Shown here: positions 52,763 through 60,691 of the stretch, one piece after another
Layout: every line of letters starts with the position of its first letter
Position numbering within the stretch: position 1 is the first letter of the stretch
Assembly (NCBI GenBank): GCA_902597695.1
Contig: CACJYH010000001.1
Coordinates: forward strand, 3,472 to 67,471
Direction of reading: 5' to 3'
DNA: 64,000 nucleotides
Source of the DNA: an uncultured Pelagibacteraceae bacterium
Lineage (GTDB): Bacteria; Pseudomonadota; Alphaproteobacteria; Pelagibacterales; Pelagibacteraceae
Made by a program: the position numbers and the translations under genes
Notes under the pieces: model-generated
Seen by the model: the letters and a program-made list of their open reading frames with translations, nothing else
Databases searched by the model: none
What the model was told of the DNA's origin: nothing

Positions 52763-54181
52763 TTAGTTAATTTGAGTATCTTTAAATTTAGTAAACATTG
52801 CCTCAAACTCTAAAAATACATTTCCAGTTGGACCATGTCTTTGTTTACCAATAATTAATTCTGCCAGATTAGATACCTCATTCATCTTTGCTTGCCATTC
52901 AGCATGCTCTACAGTTGCTGGTTTTGGTTCTTTATTTTCTAAATAATAAGATTCTCTATATACAAACATTACTACATCCGCGTCTTGCTCTATCGAGCCA
53001 GATTCTCTCAAATCTGACAATTGTGGTTTTTTATTATCTCTTTGCTCAACTTGTCTTGATAATTGTGATAGAGCAACTACAGGTATTGATAATTCTTTAG
53101 CGATTGCTTTTAAACCTTGAGTAATTTCTGAAACTTCTTGAACCCTTCCATCTTTATAATTCAAAGTTCCTCTCATTAACTGAATATAATCGACAATAAT
53201 CATATCAAGACCGTGAGTTCTTTTTATTCGTCTTGCTCTATTACTCATGGCTGCAATTGTTATTGCAGGTGTTTCGTCGATATAAAGTGGAAGTTCAGAT
53301 ATATTTTTTGAAGTTTCTATAAATTTATCAAATTGTTCATCAGAAATTTTACCTCTTCTAATATCGTTTGATTTAATTCTAGATTGCTCTGCTAAAATTC
53401 TTGTAGATAATTGTTCAGATGACATCTCTAATGAAAAAAAAGCAATCGATGATTTCTTACCACTTTCTTGTAATTTTTGAGCTGCATTAAAAGCGATGTT
53501 GGTTGCTAGTGCTGTCTTTCCCATGCCAGGTCGCCCTGCAATTATTATCAAATCAGATTTGTGCAGTCCTCCCAATCTGTCATCTAAATCTCTTAATCCA
53601 GTAGGAACGCCAACAATCCCCTCATCATTTTTATAAGCAGCTGAAGCCATATCAATCGTATCTTTAAGTGCTTTATCAAATTTTATAAAAGAAGAACTAA
53701 AAGATCCTTTCTCTGCTAATTTAAATAATTCTTTTTCTGAATTTTCAATTATTTTTTGTCCACTTGAATTAAGATCACCTAACTTAGCATCATCGATAGT
53801 TTGTTCAGAAATCTTAATAAGTTCTCTTCTTACGAACATATCATAAATAATTTTTGAGTATTCGATTGCTTGTCTTACAGTAGTTGAAAATTTTGTAATT
53901 TTAACTAAATATTCAGGGACGTTTAATACATCTTTTTCATCCTCAAAGTAATTTTTTAAAGTTATAGGATTAGCTAATAAACCTTTATAGATTAAACTTT
54001 CTATAGCTGTAAAAATTTTTTGATGCATTGGATCATAAAAGTTATTACTAGTTACAATAATATTAATTTCATCAAAAATTTCATTTGAAACAAGTATAGA
54101 ACCAATCACAGCCTGTTCAGCTTCAATATTATTTGGTAATTCTTTAAATTTGTCTTTTATGATTGTTAGATTATTTTCCAC
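52763..54181 (-). CDS. dnaB: Replicative DNA helicase DnaB
   Basis: 472 residues from the GTG at 54181, chosen because ELPNNIEAEQAVIGSIL follows soon after; the frame stays open to a start at 54274 that overlaps rplI and adds 31 untypical residues. The N-terminal domain binds primase. The RecA-like domain has Walker A GRPGMGKTALATNIAF, SLEMSSEQLSTRILAEQS, MIIVDYIQLMRG and ALSQLSRQVEQR. The Arg-finger region is SDLRESGSIEQDADVVMF. It unwinds DNA at the replication fork as a hexamer. It follows rplI, as in many bacteria. Confidence 0.96.
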   Translation of the reverse strand: MENNLTIIKDKFKELPNNIEAEQAVIGSILVSNEIFDEINIIVTSNNFYDPMHQKIFTAIESLIYKGLLANPITLKNYFEDEKDVLNVPEYLVKITKFSTTVRQAIEYSKIIYDMFVRRELIKISEQTIDDAKLGDLNSSGQKIIENSEKELFKLAEKGSFSSSFIKFDKALKDTIDMASAAYKNDEGIVGVPTGLRDLDDRLGGLHKSDLIIIAGRPGMGKTALATNIAFNAAQKLQESGKKSSIAFFSLEMSSEQLSTRILAEQSRIKSNDIRRGKISDEQFDKFIETSKNISELPLYIDETPAITIAAMSNRARRIKRTHGLDMIIVDYIQLMRGTLNYKDGRVQEVSEITQGLKAIAKELSIPVVALSQLSRQVEQRDNKKPQLSDLRESGSIEQDADVVMFVYRESYYLENKEPKPATVEHAEWQAKMNEVSNLAELIIGKQRHGPTGNVFLEFEAMFTKFKDTQIN

Positions 54182-54248
54182 ACTACATATTAAGCTAATT
54201 TTTAATAAAAATAGATTGTAATTATTAACTGGGGAAAAAATTGTATAA

Positions 54249-54707
54249 TTATTGAATAGTCTCAGCTGACTCAACTACAATATGTATCACTGCATCAATC
54301 TCAGAATGTAAAGATATGTTTACTTTAAATTTTCCTATAGATTTGATTTCTTTAATTGGTTGTATCATTGATGGTGTAATGTCTAATCTTTCTTCTTCTT
54401 TAATAAGTTTGGAAATTTCTGTAGGCTTGACCGATCCGTATAACTCTTTATTTTCAGTCGAAAGTTTTTTCACAAAAAATTCTTTTTTATTGATTTTTTC
54501 AGCAATTTTTTTTGCTTCTTGCTTTTTTTCATTATCTTTTTGAGATAATTGTGCTTTAATTTTTTCAACCTGATTTACATTTTCTTTTGAAGCATACAAT
54601 GCCTTTTTGTTAGCTATTAAAAAGTTTCTTGCAAAACCTCTCTTAACATCAATTATTTCTCCTATAGATCCTATTTTCTTTATGTTTTCTAGTAAAATTA
54701 CTTTCAT
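54249..54707 (-). CDS. rplI: Large ribosomal subunit protein bL9
   Basis: 152 residues. The N-terminal domain MKVILLENIKKIGSIGEIIDVKRGFARNFLIANKKALYAS is nearly invariant; a long helix linker rich in Lys/Glu leads to the C-terminal rRNA-binding domain ending HSEIDAVIHIVVESA. It binds domain V of 23S rRNA and helps maintain the reading frame. Third gene of the rpsF-rpsR-rplI cluster; the ATG abuts the rpsR stop. Confidence 0.96.
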   Translation of the reverse strand: MKVILLENIKKIGSIGEIIDVKRGFARNFLIANKKALYASKENVNQVEKIKAQLSQKDNEKKQEAKKIAEKINKKEFFVKKLSTENKELYGSVKPTEISKLIKEEERLDITPSMIQPIKEIKSIGKFKVNISLHSEIDAVIHIVVESAETIQ

Positions 54708-54980
54708 TTATAGTAAGGCTAAGTTTCTTGCTCTTTTAATTGACAAGGATAATTCTCTTTGTTTCTTTTGACTAACATTAGTAATTCTTGATGGTAATAT
54801 TTTACCATTTTCTGACACATACTTTTTTAGCAATTTAATATTTTTGTAGTCGATTTCTGGAGCACCTTTAATAGATAATGGACAGTTTTTTTTAAATTTA
54901 TATTTATTTTGTTGAAAAATACTTAGTTTTGCAAAATTACTTTGTTTGCTTTTTTTATTTCCAACTTGTCTCTTGGGCAT
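54708..54980 (-). CDS. rpsR: Small ribosomal subunit protein bS18
   Basis: 90 residues. The core [62 protein letters not shown] matches bS18, including the Arg-rich end. It pairs with bS6 on the platform of the small subunit. It lies between rpsF (2-bp gap) and rplI (no gap). Confidence 0.97.
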   Translation of the reverse strand: MPKRQVGNKKSKQSNFAKLSIFQQNKYKFKKNCPLSIKGAPEIDYKNIKLLKKYVSENGKILPSRITNVSQKKQRELSLSIKRARNLALL

Positions 54981-54982
54981 AA

Positions 54983-55336
54983 TTATTTATTAGTTTTTTC
55001 TTTTTTTTCGCTATCATCTTTTTTTGAAAAGAAGTTTGTTTCAAGGTCAAACTTTTTTACTCTAACTGTCAAATATCTTAATAATTTTTTATCGATTGCT
55101 TCATTCTTCTCAAGCACATTAATGACATTACCCTTACCTTTAATTTTAAAGTGAATATAGCTTCCTTTTTTATTTTTTTTAATTAAGTACGCCAAGTTTA
55201 ACAACCCCCAGTTTTCGGTTTTGACTATTTCACCATCATTTTTTTCAATAATATTAGAATATTTTTCTGTTAATTGTTTAATTTCACTTGGAGAAGTGTC
55301 TTGTCTTGCTATAATGGTATGCTCGTATAAATTCAT
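54983..55336 (-). CDS. rpsF: Small ribosomal subunit protein bS6
   Basis: 117 residues. The N-terminus [22 protein letters not shown] and the core [28 protein letters not shown] are typical, with a charged C-terminal tail [14 protein letters not shown]. It binds bS18 and 16S rRNA. First gene of the cluster; its promoter must lie in the 86-bp divergent gap shared with fabD. Confidence 0.97.
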   Translation of the reverse strand: MNLYEHTIIARQDTSPSEIKQLTEKYSNIIEKNDGEIVKTENWGLLNLAYLIKKNKKGSYIHFKIKGKGNVINVLEKNEAIDKKLLRYLTVRVKKFDLETNFFSKKDDSEKKEKTNK

Positions 55337-55422
55337 CTGATATTTTTTTAAAAAATGAGGATATACTATTTTAAATCTTTAATTACAATAGCAAAAACAA
55401 TCAAAAAGATAGGCTTTTTAGG

Positions 55423-56349
55423 ATGTTTTCACTAGTATTCCCAGGACAAGGTTCTCAAACAATTGGAATGGGAAAAGATTTTTTTGAAAATTATGATTTA
55501 GTAAAAGATCTTTTTAAAGAAGCTGATGAATCATTGGGCACCAGTCTCTCAAAAATAATTTTAGAGGGACCTAAAGATGAATTAGATCTTACAATAAATA
55601 CTCAGCCAGCAATATTTCTTATAAGCTACTCAATTTTTCAAGTAATGAAAAAAGAATTCAATGTAAATCTTGATAATGCTAAATTTTTTGCTGGGCATTC
55701 ATTAGGAGAATATTCAGCTTTATGTGCTGCTAACTATCTGAATTTTTCAGATACTATCAAACTTTTAAAAATTAGGGGTGATGCAATGCAAAATGCTGTC
55801 CCAAAAGGAGAGGGTGGTATGTTGGCTATTTTAGGTTCTAAAGTTGAGATAATAGAAGATCTATTGGATGAGAATAAGAATAATTTCATAGCACAAATTG
55901 CAAACGACAATTCTGAGGGTCAGATTGTTTTGAGTGGAAGAAATAGTGACTTAGAAAAATTAATCCATGTTTTAAAATCAAAAAAAATTAAAAGCATAAA
56001 ATTGCCAGTTAGCGCACCTTTTCATTGTCATCTCATGAAAAATGCTACTGAAACTATGAGAAATGAAATTCAAAAATTAAACTTTAAAGAGTCAAAAAAT
56101 AAACTGATTTCAAATGTGACAGCAAAAGAAATTTTAAATAGTGAAGAACTGAAAACGCTATTAATTAACCAAATAGAGAATAGAGTTAGATGGAGAGAGA
56201 GTGTAGACCATATGATTAATAATGGAGTAAATCATTTCATTGAAATTGGACCTGGAAAAGTACTAACAGGTTTAATAAAAAGGATAGATAAGAACGTAAA
56301 AACTAATACAATCAATAATGAGAGTGATATAAAAGATTTGAAATTATGA
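55423..56349 (+). CDS. fabD: Malonyl-CoA:ACP transacylase
   Basis: 308 residues. FPGQGSQTIGMGKDFF at the N-terminus, the catalytic Ser93 in AGHSLGEYSALCAA and the His in SAPFHCHLM are all visible, as is the C-terminal VNHFIEIGPGKVLTGLIKRI. It charges acyl carrier protein with malonate for fatty acid elongation. It overlaps fabG by 4 bp and leads the fabD-fabG-acpP operon. The divergent gap to rpsF is 86 bp. Confidence 0.97.
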   Translation: MFSLVFPGQGSQTIGMGKDFFENYDLVKDLFKEADESLGTSLSKIILEGPKDELDLTINTQPAIFLISYSIFQVMKKEFNVNLDNAKFFAGHSLGEYSALCAANYLNFSDTIKLLKIRGDAMQNAVPKGEGGMLAILGSKVEIIEDLLDENKNNFIAQIANDNSEGQIVLSGRNSDLEKLIHVLKSKKIKSIKLPVSAPFHCHLMKNATETMRNEIQKLNFKESKNKLISNVTAKEILNSEELKTLLINQIENRVRWRESVDHMINNGVNHFIEIGPGKVLTGLIKRIDKNVKTNTINNESDIKDLKL

Positions 56350-57083
56350 TTAATTTGAAAAATAAAAATATCATTGTAACTGGTGCTTCAGGTGGAATAG
56401 GTAACTCGATAGTAAAAAAATTGAGTGAGTTTGAAGCAAATATATTAGCCACAGGAACAAAAATTGAAAAGTTAGAGGAATTAAAATCAAACGTGAAAAA
56501 TGTTAAGATCTTAACCTTTGACATTTCTCAAAGTGAAAAAATTGAGGAATTTATCGAAAATGCTACAACAGAACTTGGGGGCAAATTAGATTGTATTATA
56601 AATAACGCAGGATTGACCCAAGATAATTTAGCAATTCGCATGGGCTTAGATGAGTGGAAAAAAGTAATTGATATTAATTTAACATCTACTTTCCTCTTGA
56701 GTAAATTTGCTATTAAAAAAATGCTGAAAAATAAATCAGGAAAAATTGTAAATATTACATCTGTTGTTGGTCATACTGGAAATTTAGGCCAAGCAAACTA
56801 TACGGCATCAAAAGCGGGTATAGTTGCTATGTCAAAAAGTTTAGCTCTTGAGTATGCTAAAAAGAATATTAATGTTAATTGTATTTCACCAGGTTTCGTA
56901 AAAACAGCTATGACAGATAAGTTGGATCAAAAATTTAAAGATTTAATAATATCTAAAATACCATCTGCAAGGTTAGGAGAACCTACAGATATTGCTAATG
57001 CAGTTCTTTTTTTAGCCTCTGATCTGTCAAATTACATTAACGGTGAAACAATTCATATTAATGGAGGCATGTATATGGCTTGA
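56346..57083 (+). CDS. fabG: 3-oxoacyl-ACP reductase
   Basis: 245 residues of the SDR fold. NADPH site is VTGASGGIGNSIVKKL; NNAG motif is IINNAGLTQDNLAIRM; catalytic Ser139, Tyr152 and Lys156 lie in ITSVVGHTGNLGQANYTASKAG; the C-terminus has NYINGETIHINGGMYMA. It reduces 3-oxoacyl-ACP in each round of elongation. It sits between fabD (4-bp overlap) and acpP (48-bp gap). Confidence 0.97.
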   Translation: MINLKNKNIIVTGASGGIGNSIVKKLSEFEANILATGTKIEKLEELKSNVKNVKILTFDISQSEKIEEFIENATTELGGKLDCIINNAGLTQDNLAIRMGLDEWKKVIDINLTSTFLLSKFAIKKMLKNKSGKIVNITSVVGHTGNLGQANYTASKAGIVAMSKSLALEYAKKNINVNCISPGFVKTAMTDKLDQKFKDLIISKIPSARLGEPTDIANAVLFLASDLSNYINGETIHINGGMYMA

Positions 57084-57131
57084 CAAACCAGGTTTTTAAA
57101 CTATTAACAATTTAAACGAAAAAGGATCAAT

Positions 57132-57371
57132 ATGTCAGAAGATGTTTCAAGTAAGGTTAAAAAAATTGTTGCCGACCACCTAGGTATCGATGAAGCTAAG
57201 GTTACAGATGAGTCAAGTTTTATAGACGACTTAGGAGCAGATAGTTTAGATACGGTTGAATTGGTTATGGCTTTCGAGGAAGAGTTTGGCTCGGAGATTT
57301 CTGATAGCGAAGCTGAAAAAATTTTAACAGTTGGTGATGCTGTAAAATTTATTGAAGGAAAAGCAAATTAG
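57132..57371 (+). CDS. acpP: Acyl carrier protein
   Basis: 79 residues, acidic. The phosphopantetheine attachment site is Ser38 in [22 protein letters not shown]. It carries the growing acyl chain for fatty acid, lipid A and lipoate synthesis. An AAGGA ribosome-binding site lies just upstream. The usual fabF does not follow; gmk begins 7 bp after the stop. Confidence 0.98.
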   Translation: MSEDVSSKVKKIVADHLGIDEAKVTDESSFIDDLGADSLDTVELVMAFEEEFGSEISDSEAEKILTVGDAVKFIEGKAN

Positions 57372-57378
57372 ATTTTAA

Positions 57379-58011
57379 ATGCCCATAGATAATGATGGGG
57401 TAATGATAATCTTATCTTCTCCCTCAGGAGCAGGAAAAACAACGTTAGTAAATTTACTATCAAAACAAGATAATTTCGAAATTTCTATTTCACATACAAC
57501 TAGAAAGCCAAGACCTAATGAGATTCCTGATAAGGATTATTTTTTTGTTAACGAAGATGAGTTTAAAAGGCTAATTAAAAATCAAGAATTTTTAGAATAC
57601 GCAAAAGTTTTTAATAATTTTTACGGCTCAACTAGAACGCCAGTCATAAATAATTTAAATAATGGAAAAAATGTACTCTTTGATATTGATTGGCAGGGCG
57701 CTGATCAAATCAAAAATAAAAAATTAGATTATAAGCTAATCACTTTTTTTATATTACCTCCAAGCAAAGAGGTGTTGTTTAAGAGACTATCAAATAGAGA
57801 TATGAAAGATAAATTAATAGCTGATGAGAGAATGAAACAATTCGAACATGACGTATTGCATTGGATAAATTATGATTATGTTGTAATCAATAATAATCTA
57901 GACGATTGTTATGAAAAAATTTTCAACTTAATACAGGCTGAAATAAAAGATAGTTCAAAAGATTACGATGAAGATTTTATCAGAAATCATATAGAAAAAT
58001 TGACATCATAG
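57379..58011 (+). CDS. gmk: Guanylate kinase
   Basis: 210 residues; the ATG at 57379 gives an eight-residue leader, and an ATG at 57403 ([14 protein letters not shown]) is also possible. P-loop [18 protein letters not shown]-binding [20 protein letters not shown] and YGSTRTPV, and [11 protein letters not shown] are present. It phosphorylates GMP to GDP, continuing the guaB-guaA route. It overlaps convergent ksgA by 6 bp. Confidence 0.96.
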   Translation: MPIDNDGVMIILSSPSGAGKTTLVNLLSKQDNFEISISHTTRKPRPNEIPDKDYFFVNEDEFKRLIKNQEFLEYAKVFNNFYGSTRTPVINNLNNGKNVLFDIDWQGADQIKNKKLDYKLITFFILPPSKEVLFKRLSNRDMKDKLIADERMKQFEHDVLHWINYDYVVINNNLDDCYEKIFNLIQAEIKDSSKDYDEDFIRNHIEKLTS

Positions 58012-58788
58012 TTTTTCATACTCTTCAGTTAATTCATAATAAATTTCTTTTTTTAAATTATGAGGCCTTAAATTTAAGTCAATCTTAACTTTGTTCAATA
58101 TTTTAGCATTATCATTAAATAGAACTTTAAATGGTTTTTTAAGTTTTTTTCTTCTTTGATTAAAAAAAATTCTAGTAATTTTCTCTAAATTTTTTGGATT
58201 TTTGAATTGTGGAAAATTTTTTTTAGGTTTAAAAAATAATAAAGAACTATCAACTCTAGGTCTTGGAGAAAAACTATTAGGTTTAATATCACAGATTTTA
58301 TCAATTTCTAATTTCCAATTAGCTAAAATTGATAATCTTCCATATTTTGAAGAATTAAATTTTGAGATAATTCTATCTGCAACTTCTTTTTGAAACATAA
58401 GAATTAAAGCATCAAACCAAAAATTTTTATTTTCTAAATTAAGTATCCATTTAGCTAATATTTCTGTGGAAATGTTGTATGGTAAATTCCCAAAAACAAT
58501 TAACTTTTCGATATCTAAACTTTTTTCATTAATCCTCAAGATATCATCATTTATCGTTATTATTTTATCCTCAAATTTTTTTTTCAATAAATTTACTAAG
58601 TTTTTATCTTTCTCAACAACAATGAGTTTTTTTGGATTTTTTTTTAAGATATATGAGGTAAGATTTCCCGTTCCCGGACCAACTTCGAGTATTGACTTAT
58701 TACTAATTTTTATCAATGAAACAATTTTTTTTAATATATTTTCATCTATTAAAAAATTTTGACCTAAACTCTTTTTTGCTTTGATCAC
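58006..58788 (-). CDS. ksgA: 16S rRNA dimethyladenosine transferase
   Basis: 260 residues. [18 protein letters not shown], the SAM site [18 protein letters not shown], and the catalytic [17 protein letters not shown] are clear, as is the C-terminal [31 protein letters not shown]. It dimethylates two adjacent adenines near the 3' end of 16S rRNA. It overlaps pdxA by 4 bp, and is the last gene of the lptG-lptD-surA-pdxA-ksgA unit. Confidence 0.97.
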   Translation of the reverse strand: MIKAKKSLGQNFLIDENILKKIVSLIKISNKSILEVGPGTGNLTSYILKKNPKKLIVVEKDKNLVNLLKKKFEDKIITINDDILRINEKSLDIEKLIVFGNLPYNISTEILAKWILNLENKNFWFDALILMFQKEVADRIISKFNSSKYGRLSILANWKLEIDKICDIKPNSFSPRPRVDSSLLFFKPKKNFPQFKNPKNLEKITRIFFNQRRKKLKKPFKVLFNDNAKILNKVKIDLNLRPHNLKKEIYYELTEEYEKL

Positions 58789-59753
58789 TTTATAGTGTCT
58801 AGAAAAGTTAGTGCTTTAATTAAACTCAAAGGATTAGATTTGTTTTTACCAATCATTGATTCATTTGGTCCATGATCAGGGGAAACTCTTATGAACGGAA
58901 GTCCTAAAGTAATGTTAATTGCATCATATTCAAACAAGGTTTTAATAGGTGTTAATACCTGATCATGATACATGCCTACAATTACTTTATATTTTTTTCT
59001 ATTTTTTTTTAAAAATATTGTATCTGCTGCAATTGGACCAAATATTCTGCTTTTAAGTTTAGTCAAAGATTTAATAGCAGGCTTGATGATTTTTTCGTCT
59101 TCATTAAAAGTATCTATACTTTCACAATGTGGATTTAATCCAGTAATTGCAATATTGGGTGTTTCTTTAAGATATATTTTAAAAAAATTATCTATTAATT
59201 TAACTTTTTCTCTTATCATATTTTTATTAATTTTTTTTGAAACTTGTTTTATTGGTAAATGAGTTGTCAGAGGACAAACAGATAATTTATTGTTGTAAAT
59301 AAGCATAGCAAATTTTTTTGATTTTGTTTTATGTGCTAAATATTCTGTAATACCCAAATATTTTTTTTTTAAAAAAAATTTCTTTGAAATAGGACCATTA
59401 ATTAATTTATTTGAATTTTTTTTTTTTATGATTTTGATGGCAATTTCAAAAGATTTTTGAATGTATTTATTAGATTTATCGGAAATTTTTTCAAATGGTT
59501 TTTTTTGATTAAAGTTTACGTCAATTAAGTTTATATTTTTATTGTTTAGTTGATTTTTTTTTAAATCTAATAAATTAATTAATTTTATTTTTCTATTTAT
59601 ATTCAATTTTTTCATTTGTAGTTGAATTAATTTATATGAGGCAATTAAAACAATAGGGCTTTTGAATTTTTTATATCTAAGCGATTTAAAAAATATTTCA
59701 GAAAAAATACTATTTGGTTCACCAGCAACTACTATTATAGGTTTATAAACCAT
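58785..59753 (-). CDS. pdxA: 4-hydroxythreonine-4-phosphate dehydrogenase (divergent PdxA)
   Basis: 322 residues. PdxA landmarks are VAGEPNSIFSEIFFKSL, NGPISKKFFLKKKYLGITEYLAHKTKS, TGLNPHCESIDTFNEDEKIIKPAI, GMYHDQVLTPIK and NITLGLPFIRVSPDHGPNESMIGK. The segment after NPH departs from the usual A-G-E-G-G pattern, but the metal-binding histidines are kept. It oxidises 4-phosphohydroxy-L-threonine in the DXP-dependent pyridoxal phosphate route. Position between surA and ksgA is the same as in E. coli and many other proteobacteria, which supports the call. Confidence 0.9.
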   Translation of the reverse strand: MVYKPIIVVAGEPNSIFSEIFFKSLRYKKFKSPIVLIASYKLIQLQMKKLNINRKIKLINLLDLKKNQLNNKNINLIDVNFNQKKPFEKISDKSNKYIQKSFEIAIKIIKKKNSNKLINGPISKKFFLKKKYLGITEYLAHKTKSKKFAMLIYNNKLSVCPLTTHLPIKQVSKKINKNMIREKVKLIDNFFKIYLKETPNIAITGLNPHCESIDTFNEDEKIIKPAIKSLTKLKSRIFGPIAADTIFLKKNRKKYKVIVGMYHDQVLTPIKTLFEYDAINITLGLPFIRVSPDHGPNESMIGKNKSNPLSLIKALTFLDTIK

Positions 59754-60687
59754 ATATTTTTAAATCTTTCTTAATCTTATTTAAATACATACTGGAGAAT
59801 TGATTTAGTTGATCATTAGTTTTAAATCTAATAGCTTCCAATATTTTTTCGTTTAAATTTAATTCTGATGAATAATATTTTTCATCCTCAAGTTTTATGA
59901 TTATAAATCCTGATGAAGTTCTTAATGGATTTGAAAACTGACCAGTTTTAAGTTTTGTAACTACTTTTCTTATATTTTGATTAAGATTATCTTCTTTGAT
60001 CCATCCAATAAGACCTCCACTTGATGCTGTATCAGAGTCACTATGTTTTAAAGCTGCTTTTTTAAAACCTATTTTATCAATGTCTGATAGAATTTTGTCA
60101 AATTTTTTTTTAAAATTCATCTTATCGTCCTCATTAAAAACTATCTCTGAGAGCAAGAGTTCTCTTTGACGATCTTTTTTGGAATTTTGTAAGATCTCTT
60201 TTTTTATTTTTTCTTTATTGATTACAACTTTATTACTAAACTTTTGATAAATTAGATCATTCCAAATTAATTCTATTGTAAGTTTTTCATTTACATTTTT
60301 AAAATTTAGATCGTTCTTATTTAAATAAGCTTTGAAATTTTCTAATGTATCTATATTTTTCTTAGAATATTTACCTTTAATCAAATTTAATAAAAATTTA
60401 TCTTCAACTTTCAACTCATCAACAAATTTCAATATCTCTATTTTTTTTATTTTATCTCTCAAAATAGAATTTTTCGATATTTCAAATAGTTCTGTATCTT
60501 CTAGATTATCAATTTCAGGATTGAATATTCTTAAAAATTTGATTTCTTCAAAAATATCTATCGTTGTGATTATTTCATTATCAACTTTAAATAATATTTT
60601 ATTCTCAATAGTATTTGAATTTTTAATACTAAAAATTATTAACAACGTTGATAGTATTAATATTTTTAATTTCTTTTTAATTTGCAT
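59743..60687 (-). CDS. surA: SurA-like periplasmic peptidyl-prolyl isomerase/chaperone
   Basis: 314 residues from the ATG at 60687, which follows the lptD stop by 4 bp and opens with a signal peptide (MQIKKKLKILILSTLLIIFS); a start at 60714 would overlap lptD and bury the signal. The SurA N-domain is ILFKVDNEIITTIDIFEEIKFLRIF. One parvulin domain follows, with LLSEIVFNEDDKMNFKKKF, KHSDSDTASSGGLIGWIKEDNL and NPLRTSSGFIIIKLED; E. coli SurA has two. It escorts outer-membrane proteins such as LptD, its upstream neighbour. It overlaps pdxA by 11 bp. Confidence 0.88.
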   Translation of the reverse strand: MQIKKKLKILILSTLLIIFSIKNSNTIENKILFKVDNEIITTIDIFEEIKFLRIFNPEIDNLEDTELFEISKNSILRDKIKKIEILKFVDELKVEDKFLLNLIKGKYSKKNIDTLENFKAYLNKNDLNFKNVNEKLTIELIWNDLIYQKFSNKVVINKEKIKKEILQNSKKDRQRELLLSEIVFNEDDKMNFKKKFDKILSDIDKIGFKKAALKHSDSDTASSGGLIGWIKEDNLNQNIRKVVTKLKTGQFSNPLRTSSGFIIIKLEDEKYYSSELNLNEKILEAIRFKTNDQLNQFSSMYLNKIKKDLKIYGL

Positions 60688-60691
60688 TGAT

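Noticed and set aside
54182..54274. Longer DnaB start at 54274
   Set aside because: The 31 extra residues are hydrophobic/Asn-rich and untypical of DnaB; the GTG at 54181 gives a normal N-terminus. Not fully excluded.
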